Shown: positions 1-4,806, counted from the first letter of the stretch. The stretch: 6,015 nt of DNA from Nitrospirota bacterium (GCA_013334545.1 JAAXXJ010000051.1:8050-14064); one strand, 5' to 3'. Notes: generated by a model from the sequence alone, not told the origin. Made by a program: numbers and translations.

Positions 1-54
1 CCTTCACCTGCAGGGATGTGTATGGCCCCTGTGAGCCCGGGGAGGGCGGCATGA
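1..54 (+). CDS. Possible C-terminal tail of an upstream gene (partial)
   Basis: Reading from base 1, the frame stays open and ends at TGA 52-54, which overlaps the ATG at 51 of the pseudopilin gene as ATGA. That overlap is a typical translational-coupling junction in an operon. The visible tail is about 17 residues (PSPAGMCMAPVSPGRAA), too short to identify a family. A second frame closes at TGA 32-34 and could equally be the upstream gene's end, so the frame choice rests only on the ATGA overlap. If real, the upstream gene would be part of the pseudopilin operon. Confidence 0.3.
   Translation, partial: PSPAGMCMAPVSPGRAA
41..46 (+). promoter_or_regulatory. Ribosome binding site for the pseudopilin gene
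   Basis: GGAGGG lies 4 bases before the ATG at 51 and 7 bases before the ATG at 54. It supports one of these two adjacent ATGs as the start instead of the in-frame GTG at 18, which has no comparable site. The 7-base spacing fits the second ATG slightly better. Confidence 0.5.
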
Positions 55-653
55 TGCGGATCAATGCACCTTGCGGAATGCGGATTGAAGCGGAAAATAA
101 TCCGAGAACCGAAATCCGAAAGGCACCCGGGTTCACCTACGTCGCCCTCCTGGCGGCCATCGTCATCCTCGGCATCAGCATGGGAGCTGCAGGAAAGTAC
201 TGGTCGTTCGTCATGCAGCGGGAAAAGGAGGAGGAACTGCTGTTCCGGGGAGAGCAGTACCGGCTGGCCATCGAGCGGTATTACCGCGCCCTGCCCGGCA
301 GGAACGCATATCCACCGAGCATCGAGGAGCTTGTGAAGGACAGCAGGACCCCCACGGGCAAGCGGCACCTCCGGCAGGCCTATAAGGACCCCATCACCGG
401 CGAGGATTTCGAAGTGGTGCGCGACCAAACGAAGTTGAACCGCATCACCGGTGTGTACAGCAAGGGCGATAAAGAACCGCTCAGAAAGACCGGATTCCCG
501 GAACAGTATCCGGATTTCGAGAACAAGAAGGCCTACAACGAATGGAAGTTCGTGTATACCTCACCGGCGGCAGCAACGCCGACAGCAGGACAGACCGGCA
601 CCATCATCCCTCGCTTGCCCCGCAATCTGCCCGCCCCGGCACCGGCACAATAG
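51..653 (+). CDS. Type II secretion / type IV pilus-like pseudopilin (GspG-type, non-canonical position 5)
   Basis: A 200-residue protein with a prepilin N-terminus. A charged leader (about residues 1-27) ends in Gly27, followed by Phe28-Thr-Tyr and a hydrophobic helix of about 20 residues (to about G48). The prepilin peptidase would cut after Gly27 and methylate Phe28, and the helix would anchor the subunit in the inner membrane before assembly. The amphipathic stretch that follows (QREKEEELLFRGEQYRLAIE) and the conserved-looking PGRNAYPPS, KRHLRQAYKDPITGEDFEV and EWKFVYTS segments match a PulG-like protein type I remember from Geobacter-like bacteria. The C-terminus is a Pro/Ala-rich tail. 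The usual Glu at mature position 5 is Ala here, which suggests a minor or specialised subunit and not the main pilin. The start is set by the GGAGGG at 41-46 and the ATGA overlap at 51. The stop lies one base before hpt. Family assignment is firm; the exact system (T2SS or pilus) is not shown. Confidence 0.85.
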   Translation: MMRINAPCGMRIEAENNPRTEIRKAPGFTYVALLAAIVILGISMGAAGKYWSFVMQREKEEELLFRGEQYRLAIERYYRALPGRNAYPPSIEELVKDSRTPTGKRHLRQAYKDPITGEDFEVVRDQTKLNRITGVYSKGDKEPLRKTGFPEQYPDFENKKAYNEWKFVYTSPAAATPTAGQTGTIIPRLPRNLPAPAPAQ

Positions 654-654
654 C

Positions 655-1200
655 ATGACCAGGGAAGATCGTCTCGAAATACTCTTCGACGAGCAGGCCC
701 TAAAACAAGCGGTCTTTGAGCTTGCCGCTCAGATCTCCCGCGACTACGCCGGGAAGGAACTGCTGCTGGTCTGCGTCCTGAAAGGCGCGGCGATCTTCTT
801 CGCCGACCTGGCGCGCCGGCTGATCATTCCGGCAATGTTCGAATTCGCCCAGGCCTCGAGCTATGGAAGCGGCACCGTATCCTCCCGGGCCGTGGCCGTA
901 TCGAAGGACATCGGTTCCGACATCAGCGGAAAGCACGTCCTGCTCGTGGACGGCATCATCGACACCGGCGCTACCATGGACTTCCTGCTGAAGCGGTATC
1001 GGGAGCGGGGACCGGCCAGCCTGAGGACTGCGGTCCTTCTGGACAAGCGCGCGCACCGGACCGTTGATGTCCCGATCGACTACCGGGGGTTCGAGATACC
1101 GGACAGGTTCGTGGTGGGGTACGGGATGGACAGCGGGGAGAAGTACCGGAACCTGCCGTATATCGCCGTGGTCCCTCCCGGGGATGCGGCTGCACCTTGA
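655..1200 (+). CDS. hpt: Hypoxanthine (guanine) phosphoribosyltransferase
   Basis: A 181-residue protein of normal bacterial HPRT length. The family transfers the phosphoribosyl group of PRPP to hypoxanthine or guanine, giving IMP or GMP in cytoplasmic purine salvage. Family landmarks appear in order: VLKGA (41-45), the flexible-loop motif SSYGSGT (68-74), the PRPP-binding loop VLLVDGIIDTGAT (95-107) with the expected catalytic Asp103, LDKR (129-132) with the purine-contacting Lys131, and the C-terminal FEIPDRFVVGYGMDSGEKYRNLPYI region (146-170), which carries the purine-stacking and Mg-binding positions including Asp159. The usual Glu-Asp pair before IIDTG is Asp-Gly (99-100), so one acidic residue normally near the ribose hydroxyls and metal is missing. 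The gene starts one base after the pseudopilin stop, with no clear Shine-Dalgarno, so translation probably relies on coupling. The frame is open upstream of 655, but inside the pseudopilin gene, so this ATG is preferred. Confidence 0.93.
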   Translation: MTREDRLEILFDEQALKQAVFELAAQISRDYAGKELLLVCVLKGAAIFFADLARRLIIPAMFEFAQASSYGSGTVSSRAVAVSKDIGSDISGKHVLLVDGIIDTGATMDFLLKRYRERGPASLRTAVLLDKRAHRTVDVPIDYRGFEIPDRFVVGYGMDSGEKYRNLPYIAVVPPGDAAAP

Positions 1201-1332
1201 TCCTTCCTTTTCTCCTTCCAGCCCGCTCACGCGAAGTCGTATAATATTTCAGGGTCTTCTGACTTTCGTATGGGTATTACTAAGTGTCTTTAAGATTATT
1301 ATGCTGAATTATCAAGCCTCAGACGACCTTCC

Positions 1333-1367
1333 CGCCACCTTTCTTGCTTGCCCGAAGAAAGGTGGCG
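1333..1367. repeat. Perfect 13-bp inverted repeat (hairpin)
   Basis: CGCCACCTTTCTT (1333-1345) pairs perfectly with AAGAAAGGTGGCG (1355-1367) around a 9-base loop. A second AAGAAAGG-like copy (CAAAGAAAGGC, 1369-1379) follows at once. No T-run follows on either strand, so it is not a standard Rho-independent terminator. It forms the left edge of the composite element. Confidence 0.8.
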
Positions 1368-1424
1368 CCAAAGAAAGGCACCGGTTGACCATCTTATTAT
1401 CAGAAATGCTCGGTCGTCCTCGGT

Positions 1425-1468
1425 ACATTTCAGAAACTCGGGCTTCGCCCTCAGACAGTCTGAAATGT
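1425..1468. repeat. Palindrome with internal GGGC/GCCC hairpin
   Basis: ACATTTCAGA (1425-1434) pairs perfectly with TCTGAAATGT (1459-1468). Inside it, GGGC (1440-1443) pairs with GCCC (1447-1450) across a TTC loop, so the 44 bases can fold into a two-level stem. Confidence 0.75.
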
Positions 1469-1571
1469 TTAACCCTCGGACTCGGTCGCATGACGGGAAT
1501 GTTCGCATGGGGAGGAGGTCAACGGCTTGAGAAGCTTTTACCCAAATCCCGCATGTCCCCGGAGCTGCCCT

Positions 1572-1698
1572 ACGAAATTTTGGGGCACCGGTCTTGGCCT
1601 AAGGAAGCGTCCCGAAGGGCGGACGCGAACTGTCTGAGGCCGCAGGCCGAGTTTTCGCGGCCGAGCGGACGTGGCCTTAGACCGGTCCAAAATTTCGT
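1572..1698. repeat. Long imperfect inverted repeat, about 127 bp
   Basis: ACGAAATTTTGG (1572-1583) pairs perfectly with CCAAAATTTCGT (1687-1698). After a 3-base bulge the stem continues with ACCGGT (1587-1592) against ACCGGT (1681-1686). A competing inner pairing is CTAAGG (1599-1604) with CCTTAG (1675-1680), followed by CGTCC (1608-1612) with GGACG (1667-1671). The interior holds the inverted copy of the 26-bp arm (1629-1654). It marks the right edge of the composite element. Confidence 0.7.
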
Positions 1699-1720
1699 TC
1701 AGGCTGCGAAGGGGATATGC

Positions 1721-1778
1721 AAAAAAGTTACCTGATCCGGGTATTACCCACACAAAACCCGGAAGATCCAGCTTTTTT
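1721..1778. terminator. Possible bidirectional terminator
   Basis: A6 (1721-1726) and T6 (1773-1778) flank a small stem, TCCGGGT (1736-1742) with ACCCGGA (1757-1763) over a 14-base loop. Read on either strand, a GC-containing hairpin is followed by a U-run, though about 9 bases separate the stem from each run. An alternative pairing adds GATC (1734-1737) with GATC (1765-1768), shortening that gap. The position between convergent units fits the role. The stem is short, so this is tentative. Confidence 0.35.
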
Positions 1779-1850
1779 AACGTTTGGATTACGTCTTCGT
1801 CACCTCCCCGCCCTCCCGCAGAGGTCTGAAGGGAATCATTCAGGGACCGC

Positions 1851-2261
1851 TTACTTCAGCCCCGTATCCTTCATGGCCTGCGTGCACCGCTTGTTGAGCT
1901 TGGCGTCGTTCTTGGCCATGCACTGGAGCAGGCGGCCTTCGCCGGGCTTGACATCAGCACAATAGTTCTTCAGATCGTCGCGGCACTCGTTTGCTACATA
2001 GGTCAGAGCGGTAAGCGCCCGCTCGAGCTGGGCGATGGCGTCATAGAGCGCATACTCGCACTGGCCCGACAGTTTATCCTCGTGGGCATACAGGCAGGCG
2101 AGGACACGTCCCTCGCCGGGCGTCACCTCCTTGCAGTATTCGGCGATCTCCTTATCACAGCCCTTTGCCACTTGTTCTACCAGCGGATGTTTGGACGCGG
2201 CGCATCCGCCGAACACCAGCGCGAGACAGAGCACCAGGGTCCACAATAATGCTCGCTTCAT
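1851..2261 (-). CDS. Cysteine-rich repeat lipoprotein (third gene of tandem array)
   Basis: A 136-residue predicted lipoprotein. The N-terminus MKRALLWTLVLCLALVFGGC gives a positively charged start, a hydrophobic core and a lipobox-like VFGGC with the lipidated Cys at residue 20. The next residue is Ala, not Asp, so outer-membrane sorting is expected under the usual rule. The mature part carries two repeats of the GLG1/cysteine-rich repeat type, with Cys at 35, 43, 56, 68 and 93, 101, 114, 126. Spacing is identical (8, 13, 12), and each repeat contains PGEGR (48-52 and 106-110). The eight cysteines are probably disulphide-bonded in an oxidising compartment. The function of bacterial members is not established and none is claimed here. 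The frame extends 10 codons upstream, but AAGGAGG (minus strand, 2269-2275) is placed 7 bases before the ATG at 2261 and fixes the start. It is about 74% identical to the next paralogue over residues 27-136 (hand count). Confidence 0.85.
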   Translation of the reverse strand: MKRALLWTLVLCLALVFGGCAASKHPLVEQVAKGCDKEIAEYCKEVTPGEGRVLACLYAHEDKLSGQCEYALYDAIAQLERALTALTYVANECRDDLKNYCADVKPGEGRLLQCMAKNDAKLNKRCTQAMKDTGLK

Positions 2262-2268
2262 GATCGAT

Positions 2269-2275
2269 CCTCCTT
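2269..2275 (-). promoter_or_regulatory. Ribosome binding site fixing the lipoprotein start
   Basis: On the minus strand AAGGAGG lies 7 bases before the ATG at 2261. It selects this start over the longer in-frame ATG at 2291, whose use would put a charged stretch ahead of the signal sequence. Confidence 0.7.
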
Positions 2276-2304
2276 CGGAGCATGTCCGCAAGGTCCGCCT
2301 TGAC

Positions 2305-2748
2305 CTACTGTATCCGCAGACCGCCCGGAGCCGTGACTGACTTCATTCCCGTGTCCTTCAAGGCCTGCTTGCAGCGGCTGCTGACCTTTGCGTCGTTCTT
2401 CTCGATGCACTGGAGAAGCCGACCCTCGCCGGGCTTGATGCCGGAGCAATAGGTCTTTAGGTCGCCGCCGCACTCGTTCGCCACGTAAGCCAGGGCGTTT
2501 ATGGCCCGCTCAAGCTGCACCGCGGCGTCATAGAGCGCGTACTCGCACTGGGCCGACAGCTTGTCGCTGAACGCATAGAGGCAGGCAAGCCCTCTCCCTT
2601 CGCCCGGCGTCACGTCCTTGCAGTACGTCTTGAGCTCCTTGTCGCAGCCCTTGACCACGCTCTCGACCAGCGCCTGCTGGGCCGACGCGGCCCCGCTGAA
2701 CACCAACACCATACCGATGACCACCATCCACACCATTGCCTGCCGCAT
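2305..2748 (-). CDS. Periplasmic cysteine-rich repeat protein (second gene of tandem array)
   Basis: A 147-residue predicted secreted protein. MRQAMVWMVVIGMVLVFSGA is a Sec signal peptide with a likely signal peptidase I site after ASA (residue 23), leaving mature QQALVES. Two cysteine-rich repeats have Cys at 35, 43, 56, 68 and 93, 101, 114, 126, the same positions as in both flanking paralogues with no gap, and PGEGR occurs in each repeat. It ends in an 11-residue extension (SVTAPGGLRIQ) that the others lack. By hand count it is about 77% identical to the upstream paralogue and 74% to the downstream one over residues 27-136. The start has AAAGGAGG (minus strand) 8 bases upstream. It lies 43 bases before the lipoprotein gene, consistent with co-transcription. 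Role unknown; the exported, disulphide-rich architecture is the only supported inference. Confidence 0.87.
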   Translation of the reverse strand: MRQAMVWMVVIGMVLVFSGAASAQQALVESVVKGCDKELKTYCKDVTPGEGRGLACLYAFSDKLSAQCEYALYDAAVQLERAINALAYVANECGGDLKTYCSGIKPGEGRLLQCIEKNDAKVSSRCKQALKDTGMKSVTAPGGLRIQ

Positions 2749-2756
2749 ATTGACTT

Positions 2757-2764
2757 CCTCCTTT
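2757..2764 (-). promoter_or_regulatory. Ribosome binding site of the second array gene
   Basis: AAAGGAGG on the minus strand lies 8 bases before the ATG at 2748. The surrounding bases (AGGAAGT before the ATG, then ATGCGGCA) resemble those at the upstream paralogue, so the duplicated unit seems to include the translation start region. Confidence 0.75.
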
Positions 2765-2836
2765 CACATTGTGTTTGGCCGATTCAGGCCGGATATTCGC
2801 GGCTATTCCCGTTTCCCTGCACCTTCAAACGGAATG

Positions 2837-3250
2837 CTATTTCTTCAGCCCCGTGTCTTTCATTGCCTGTTTGCACCGCTTGCTGACCTTCGCATCGTTC
2901 TTGTCGATGCACTGGAGCAGCCGCCCCTCGCCCGGTTGGATAGTGGCGCAATAGGTCTTGAGGTCGTCCCGGCACTCGTTCACGGTATACGTCAAGGCGT
3001 TAACGGCACGTCCAAGCTGCGCTGCGGCATCGTACAGCGCGTAATCGCACTGGTCCGACAGTCTGTCCCAGTGCGCGTAGAGGCAGGCAAGGCTCCGCCC
3101 TTCGCCTGGTGTCACGTCCTTGCAGTATATTGTGAGCTCCTTGTCGCAATTCTTTGCCACGCTCTCGACCAGCGTCTGCTGTGCCGATACTTCCCCGCCA
3201 AACACCAACACGATCACAATGACCACCATCCATACCGTTGTATGCCGCAT
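2837..3250 (-). CDS. Periplasmic cysteine-rich repeat protein (first gene of tandem array)
   Basis: A 137-residue predicted secreted protein. MRHTTVWMVVIVIVLVFGGE-VSA is a Sec signal with probable cleavage after VSA (residue 23), giving mature QQTLVES. Two repeats of the GLG1/cysteine-rich type carry Cys at 35, 43, 56, 68 and 93, 101, 114, 126, each with a PGEGR motif, matching the paralogues residue for residue. The frame extends 13 codons upstream to an ATG at 3289, but GAGGAA (minus strand, 3257-3262) lies 6 bases before the ATG at 3250. Alignment with the second paralogue also begins there, so 3250 is chosen. It is the first gene of the array in transcription order, 88 bases ahead of the next one. 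A 13-bp palindrome and a small inverted repeat lie upstream. Function is unknown. Confidence 0.86.
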   Translation of the reverse strand: MRHTTVWMVVIVIVLVFGGEVSAQQTLVESVAKNCDKELTIYCKDVTPGEGRSLACLYAHWDRLSDQCDYALYDAAAQLGRAVNALTYTVNECRDDLKTYCATIQPGEGRLLQCIDKNDAKVSKRCKQAMKDTGLKK

Positions 3251-3256
3251 CTTCAC

Positions 3257-3262
3257 TTCCTC
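3257..3262 (-). promoter_or_regulatory. Ribosome binding site fixing the start of the first array gene
   Basis: GAGGAA on the minus strand, 6 bases before the ATG at 3250, selects this start over the longer frame beginning at 3289. Confidence 0.6.
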
Positions 3263-3286
3263 TTGTTCCCCTTTGATCTCGTTGAG

Positions 3287-3316
3287 CATTACGCCGTCAT
3301 TATTGCCTTCGTAATG
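3287..3316. repeat. Small inverted repeat upstream of the array
   Basis: CATTACG (3287-3293) pairs with CGTAATG (3310-3316). TCATTA (3297-3302) can pair with TAATGA (3312-3317) as an alternative. It lies just upstream of the first array gene and could be an operator or leader hairpin. No convincing -35/-10 pair was found here. Confidence 0.35.
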
Positions 3317-3335
3317 ATCTCCATGCCCGTCACGT

Positions 3336-3348
3336 TCGAGAGTCTCGA
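3336..3348. promoter_or_regulatory. 13-bp perfect palindrome, candidate operator
   Basis: TCGAGA-G-TCTCGA is a perfect dyad in the 132-base gap between the end of the outer-membrane barrel gene and the start of the first array gene. Its size and symmetry suit a dimeric repressor site, but no regulator gene is in view and one such palindrome can arise by chance. Confidence 0.3.
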
Positions 3349-3383
3349 TGTTGACCTAGCATGTCCGCTTCGCCCGTCCCCGA

Positions 3384-4559
3384 TCAGGGCCTCATCCAGG
3401 CGCTGCCGAACTGGATATAGATGGCGGTGACGTCCGGGCCGAAGGCCAGGTCCGCACCCATGTGCAGGCCGTACGCGCGCGCGATCTCGTAGCGGAATCC
3501 TCCGCCGCCGGTCGTGACGGTTCGCTTATTGTCCACGCGCGTAAAGTCGTTCCAGGCGACGCCATAGCCGCCAAAGCCGACAACGCTGAAGCGCTTCCAG
3601 CACTGCCACCTCACCTCCGCCTCTGCCTGGGCCACTTCCTCGCCCTGGTAGCGCATGACCGGGGCACCTCGCAAATAGATGAACGGATACATATAGAACG
3701 GCACGTCGCCGGAGCTGACCGTGGCGTCGCCCCGTACACCCATTATCACGTCCGGATGGAGCGGAACATATTGTATCGCGGTCAGGTTAGAACGCTGGAA
3801 CTCGTCATCCCCGCCGAAGGCCGGGGCGAAAAATCCGGCCGTCAGCTCGACAAAGGTGCCTTTCGACGGCGTGAACATGTTGTCCCGCGAGTCATAGGAG
3901 AGCGTCGGCGCGAAGCCTCCCACGCGGGACTCACCTCGCAGGTCCTGCAGGCCGGGTATCTTGTCCGGTGCATCAAAGTCGACCTGCGTGGAAGCCAGCG
4001 CGTATCCGAGCCCGGCCCAGTACTTCGACCCCCCGATCCGATACTTTGCCCGCACCAGGCCGGCCAGGGGTTCAAGGTTGTAGGACCTTGGATGGTTCTC
4101 CAGAACGTTGTCCCGTCCGATCCCGTAGAAATCGAGGTTCACCGAGGCCTTGACCACGCCCACGAGCGTCTGGAGCCGGTCGCCCATCCAGTGGCGCATG
4201 TCGCCTGCCATCACGCCCCAGGTGCCGTTCTCCGTGCCCATGCCCCCGACGAAAGTGATGTTCGGGCGACTGAAGCCGGCCTGCGCCTTGCCAAAAGGCT
4301 TGTCAATGAACGCCAGTCCGCCCGCTGCTCCGTAGCCGACCGCCGGCTCGGTGATGGGGATCACGATCGGGAGAAAGCCGTATTTCTCATCGAGGAACGC
4401 GCTCACGTCCAGCCATCCGTCTTCGGCTGAAATGAACTTGGACGGCTCTTTCACAACGGCAGGCTGAGACGCCTCAGCGGCTCGCGCAGGCGCGGATGAC
4501 GCCGCCAGGTTGGCTGACACAATGCCGAGCCACAGGACGATCCATACAGCACACTTCAA
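3384..4559 (-). CDS. Omp85/BamA-type outer-membrane beta-barrel protein without POTRA domains
   Basis: A 391-residue protein. MKCAVWIVLWLGIVSANLAA followed by SSAPARA|AE looks like a Sec signal peptide (cleavage near residue 27). After a short linker the chain becomes a series of alternating, Gly- and aromatic-rich strands typical of an outer-membrane barrel. Matches to the bacterial surface antigen (D15/Omp85) barrel family are VGYGAAGGLAFI (74-85), TLSYDSRDNMFTPSKGTFVE (219-238, the family's Asp-Thr/Ser-Arg-Asp-Asn...Pro..Gly signature), LRGAPVMRYQG (296-306, in the position of the loop-6 RG(Y/F) motif) and the closing strands ending in IYIQFGSAWMRP. BamA has five POTRA domains (about 400 residues) before its barrel; here fewer than 50 residues precede the first strand, so this is a barrel-only member of unknown substrate. 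The start is TTG at 4559, with GAGGAGA 9 bases upstream and no ATG near the signal peptide. Confidence 0.8.
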   Translation of the reverse strand: MKCAVWIVLWLGIVSANLAASSAPARAAEASQPAVVKEPSKFISAEDGWLDVSAFLDEKYGFLPIVIPITEPAVGYGAAGGLAFIDKPFGKAQAGFSRPNITFVGGMGTENGTWGVMAGDMRHWMGDRLQTLVGVVKASVNLDFYGIGRDNVLENHPRSYNLEPLAGLVRAKYRIGGSKYWAGLGYALASTQVDFDAPDKIPGLQDLRGESRVGGFAPTLSYDSRDNMFTPSKGTFVELTAGFFAPAFGGDDEFQRSNLTAIQYVPLHPDVIMGVRGDATVSSGDVPFYMYPFIYLRGAPVMRYQGEEVAQAEAEVRWQCWKRFSVVGFGGYGVAWNDFTRVDNKRTVTTGGGGFRYEIARAYGLHMGADLAFGPDVTAIYIQFGSAWMRP

Positions 4560-4568
4560 TAGGTTCAG

Positions 4569-4575
4569 TCTCCTC
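4569..4575 (-). promoter_or_regulatory. Ribosome binding site supporting a TTG start
   Basis: GAGGAGA on the minus strand sits 9 bases before the TTG at 4559. Upstream in-frame codons are CTA, AAC and CTG, and no in-frame ATG occurs before the hydrophobic signal sequence, so TTG is the best start. Confidence 0.6.
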
Positions 4576-4670
4576 TTCGGGCGGCGTGAATGGAGAGGAT
4601 ACGGGCAATGCCGATCCGCAGGTACATGCTCTCAGCGGTCACGCGCATTCATATGATCCGAGAAGAATAA

Positions 4671-4806
4671 TTGGACGCGGATTTTCGCGGATCAGCGCGG
4701 ATATTCAATATTTTGAAACAAATGATGGATATTTCAACAGCTTGAATGCATGATTCGGGGCATTTGTTTGAATCAATCAGATGTTATCCGCGTTCATCCG
4801 TGTCCA
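4671..4806. repeat. 136-bp imperfect palindrome, MITE/REP-like intergenic element
   Basis: The outer arms TTGGACGCGGATTTTCGCGGAT (4671-4692) and the reverse complement of 4785-4806 agree at 18 of 22 positions. Nearer the centre, AAACAAATG (4716-4724) pairs perfectly with CATTTGTTT (4761-4769). The whole element can therefore fold into one long hairpin with an AT-rich middle. From memory, ATCCGCGTTCATCCGCGTCC-type arms are common dispersed intergenic repeats in environmental bacterial genomes; this was not searched. No transposase or flanking target duplication was recognised. It separates the channel gene from the barrel gene. Confidence 0.65.
4676..4702 (+). repeat. Three CGCGGAT repeats phased at 10 bp
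   Basis: CGCGGAT occurs at 4676-4682, 4686-4692 and 4696-4702, separated by TTT and CAG, so the period is exactly 10 bases, about one helical turn. The right arm has one exact complement (ATCCGCG at 4786-4792) and one diverged copy (ATCCGTG at 4796-4802). The phasing would suit a protein binding one face of the helix, but it may just be how the element is built. Confidence 0.7.

Larger units (their letters stand above)
1333..1698. repeat. Composite palindromic intergenic element
   Basis: About 366 bases are built from inverted repeats: a perfect 13-bp hairpin at the left edge (1333-1367), a cloverleaf-like palindrome (1425-1468), a 26-bp arm at 1434-1459 repeated in inverse orientation at 1629-1654 (23 of 26 positions by hand), and a long imperfect hairpin closing the right edge (1572-1698). 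From memory, CTTTCTT-gcttgcc-AAGAAAG hairpins followed by CCAAAGAAAGGC, and ACTCG-CTTCG-CTCA(G/A)ACAG modules, occur as dispersed intergenic repeats in deltaproteobacterial and related genomes. That is recollection, not a search. No transposase or coding content is visible. The element sits between convergent genes, where it could act as a terminator or be a mobilisable non-autonomous repeat. Confidence 0.55.
1201..1850. other. Gene-free interval between convergent hpt and cysteine-rich array
   Basis: No open frame here has a ribosome binding site, recognisable motif or protein-like composition. The translated frames are Arg/Ser/Pro-rich and run through inverted repeats. The first 130 bases (1201-1330) are AT-richer, with no clear hpt terminator. 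About 1333-1698 is a stack of nested inverted repeats, 1721-1778 a possible terminator, and 1779-1850 shows only a weak bulged stem (1823-1848, CTGAA/TTCAG core) next to the end of the minus-strand gene. Confidence 0.75.

Noticed and set aside
700..1230. 176-codon open frame on the minus strand
   Set aside because: Antisense to hpt, with no motif or start signal, and hpt is clearly the real gene.
1240..1245. TATAAT hexamer as a possible -10 box
   Set aside because: No acceptable -35 box lies at 16-18 bases upstream, and no gene follows on the plus strand, so it is probably a chance match in an AT-rich stretch.
1333..1698. CRISPR array or tRNA/structured riboswitch
   Set aside because: The repeats are inverted and unequally spaced, not regular direct repeats with spacers. 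No tRNA arms or known riboswitch motif could be fitted, and no suitable downstream gene exists on either strand.
1064..1735. 223-codon open frame on the plus strand across the intergenic region
   Set aside because: It begins inside hpt in another frame and runs through the palindromic element. Composition is not protein-like and no start signal is visible.
1823..1848. Terminator of the lipoprotein gene
   Set aside because: The stem is bulged, only 5 continuous base pairs, and no T-run follows on the minus strand. The hairpin at 1721-1778 is a better, though still weak, candidate.
2618..3430. 270-codon open frame on the plus strand
   Set aside because: Antisense to two of the cysteine-rich paralogues. 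Its openness reflects the codon pattern of the duplicated genes.
3462..4430. 322-codon open frame on the plus strand
   Set aside because: It is exactly antisense to the Omp85-type gene, has no matching ribosome binding site or motif, and the minus-strand protein has a signal peptide and family signatures.
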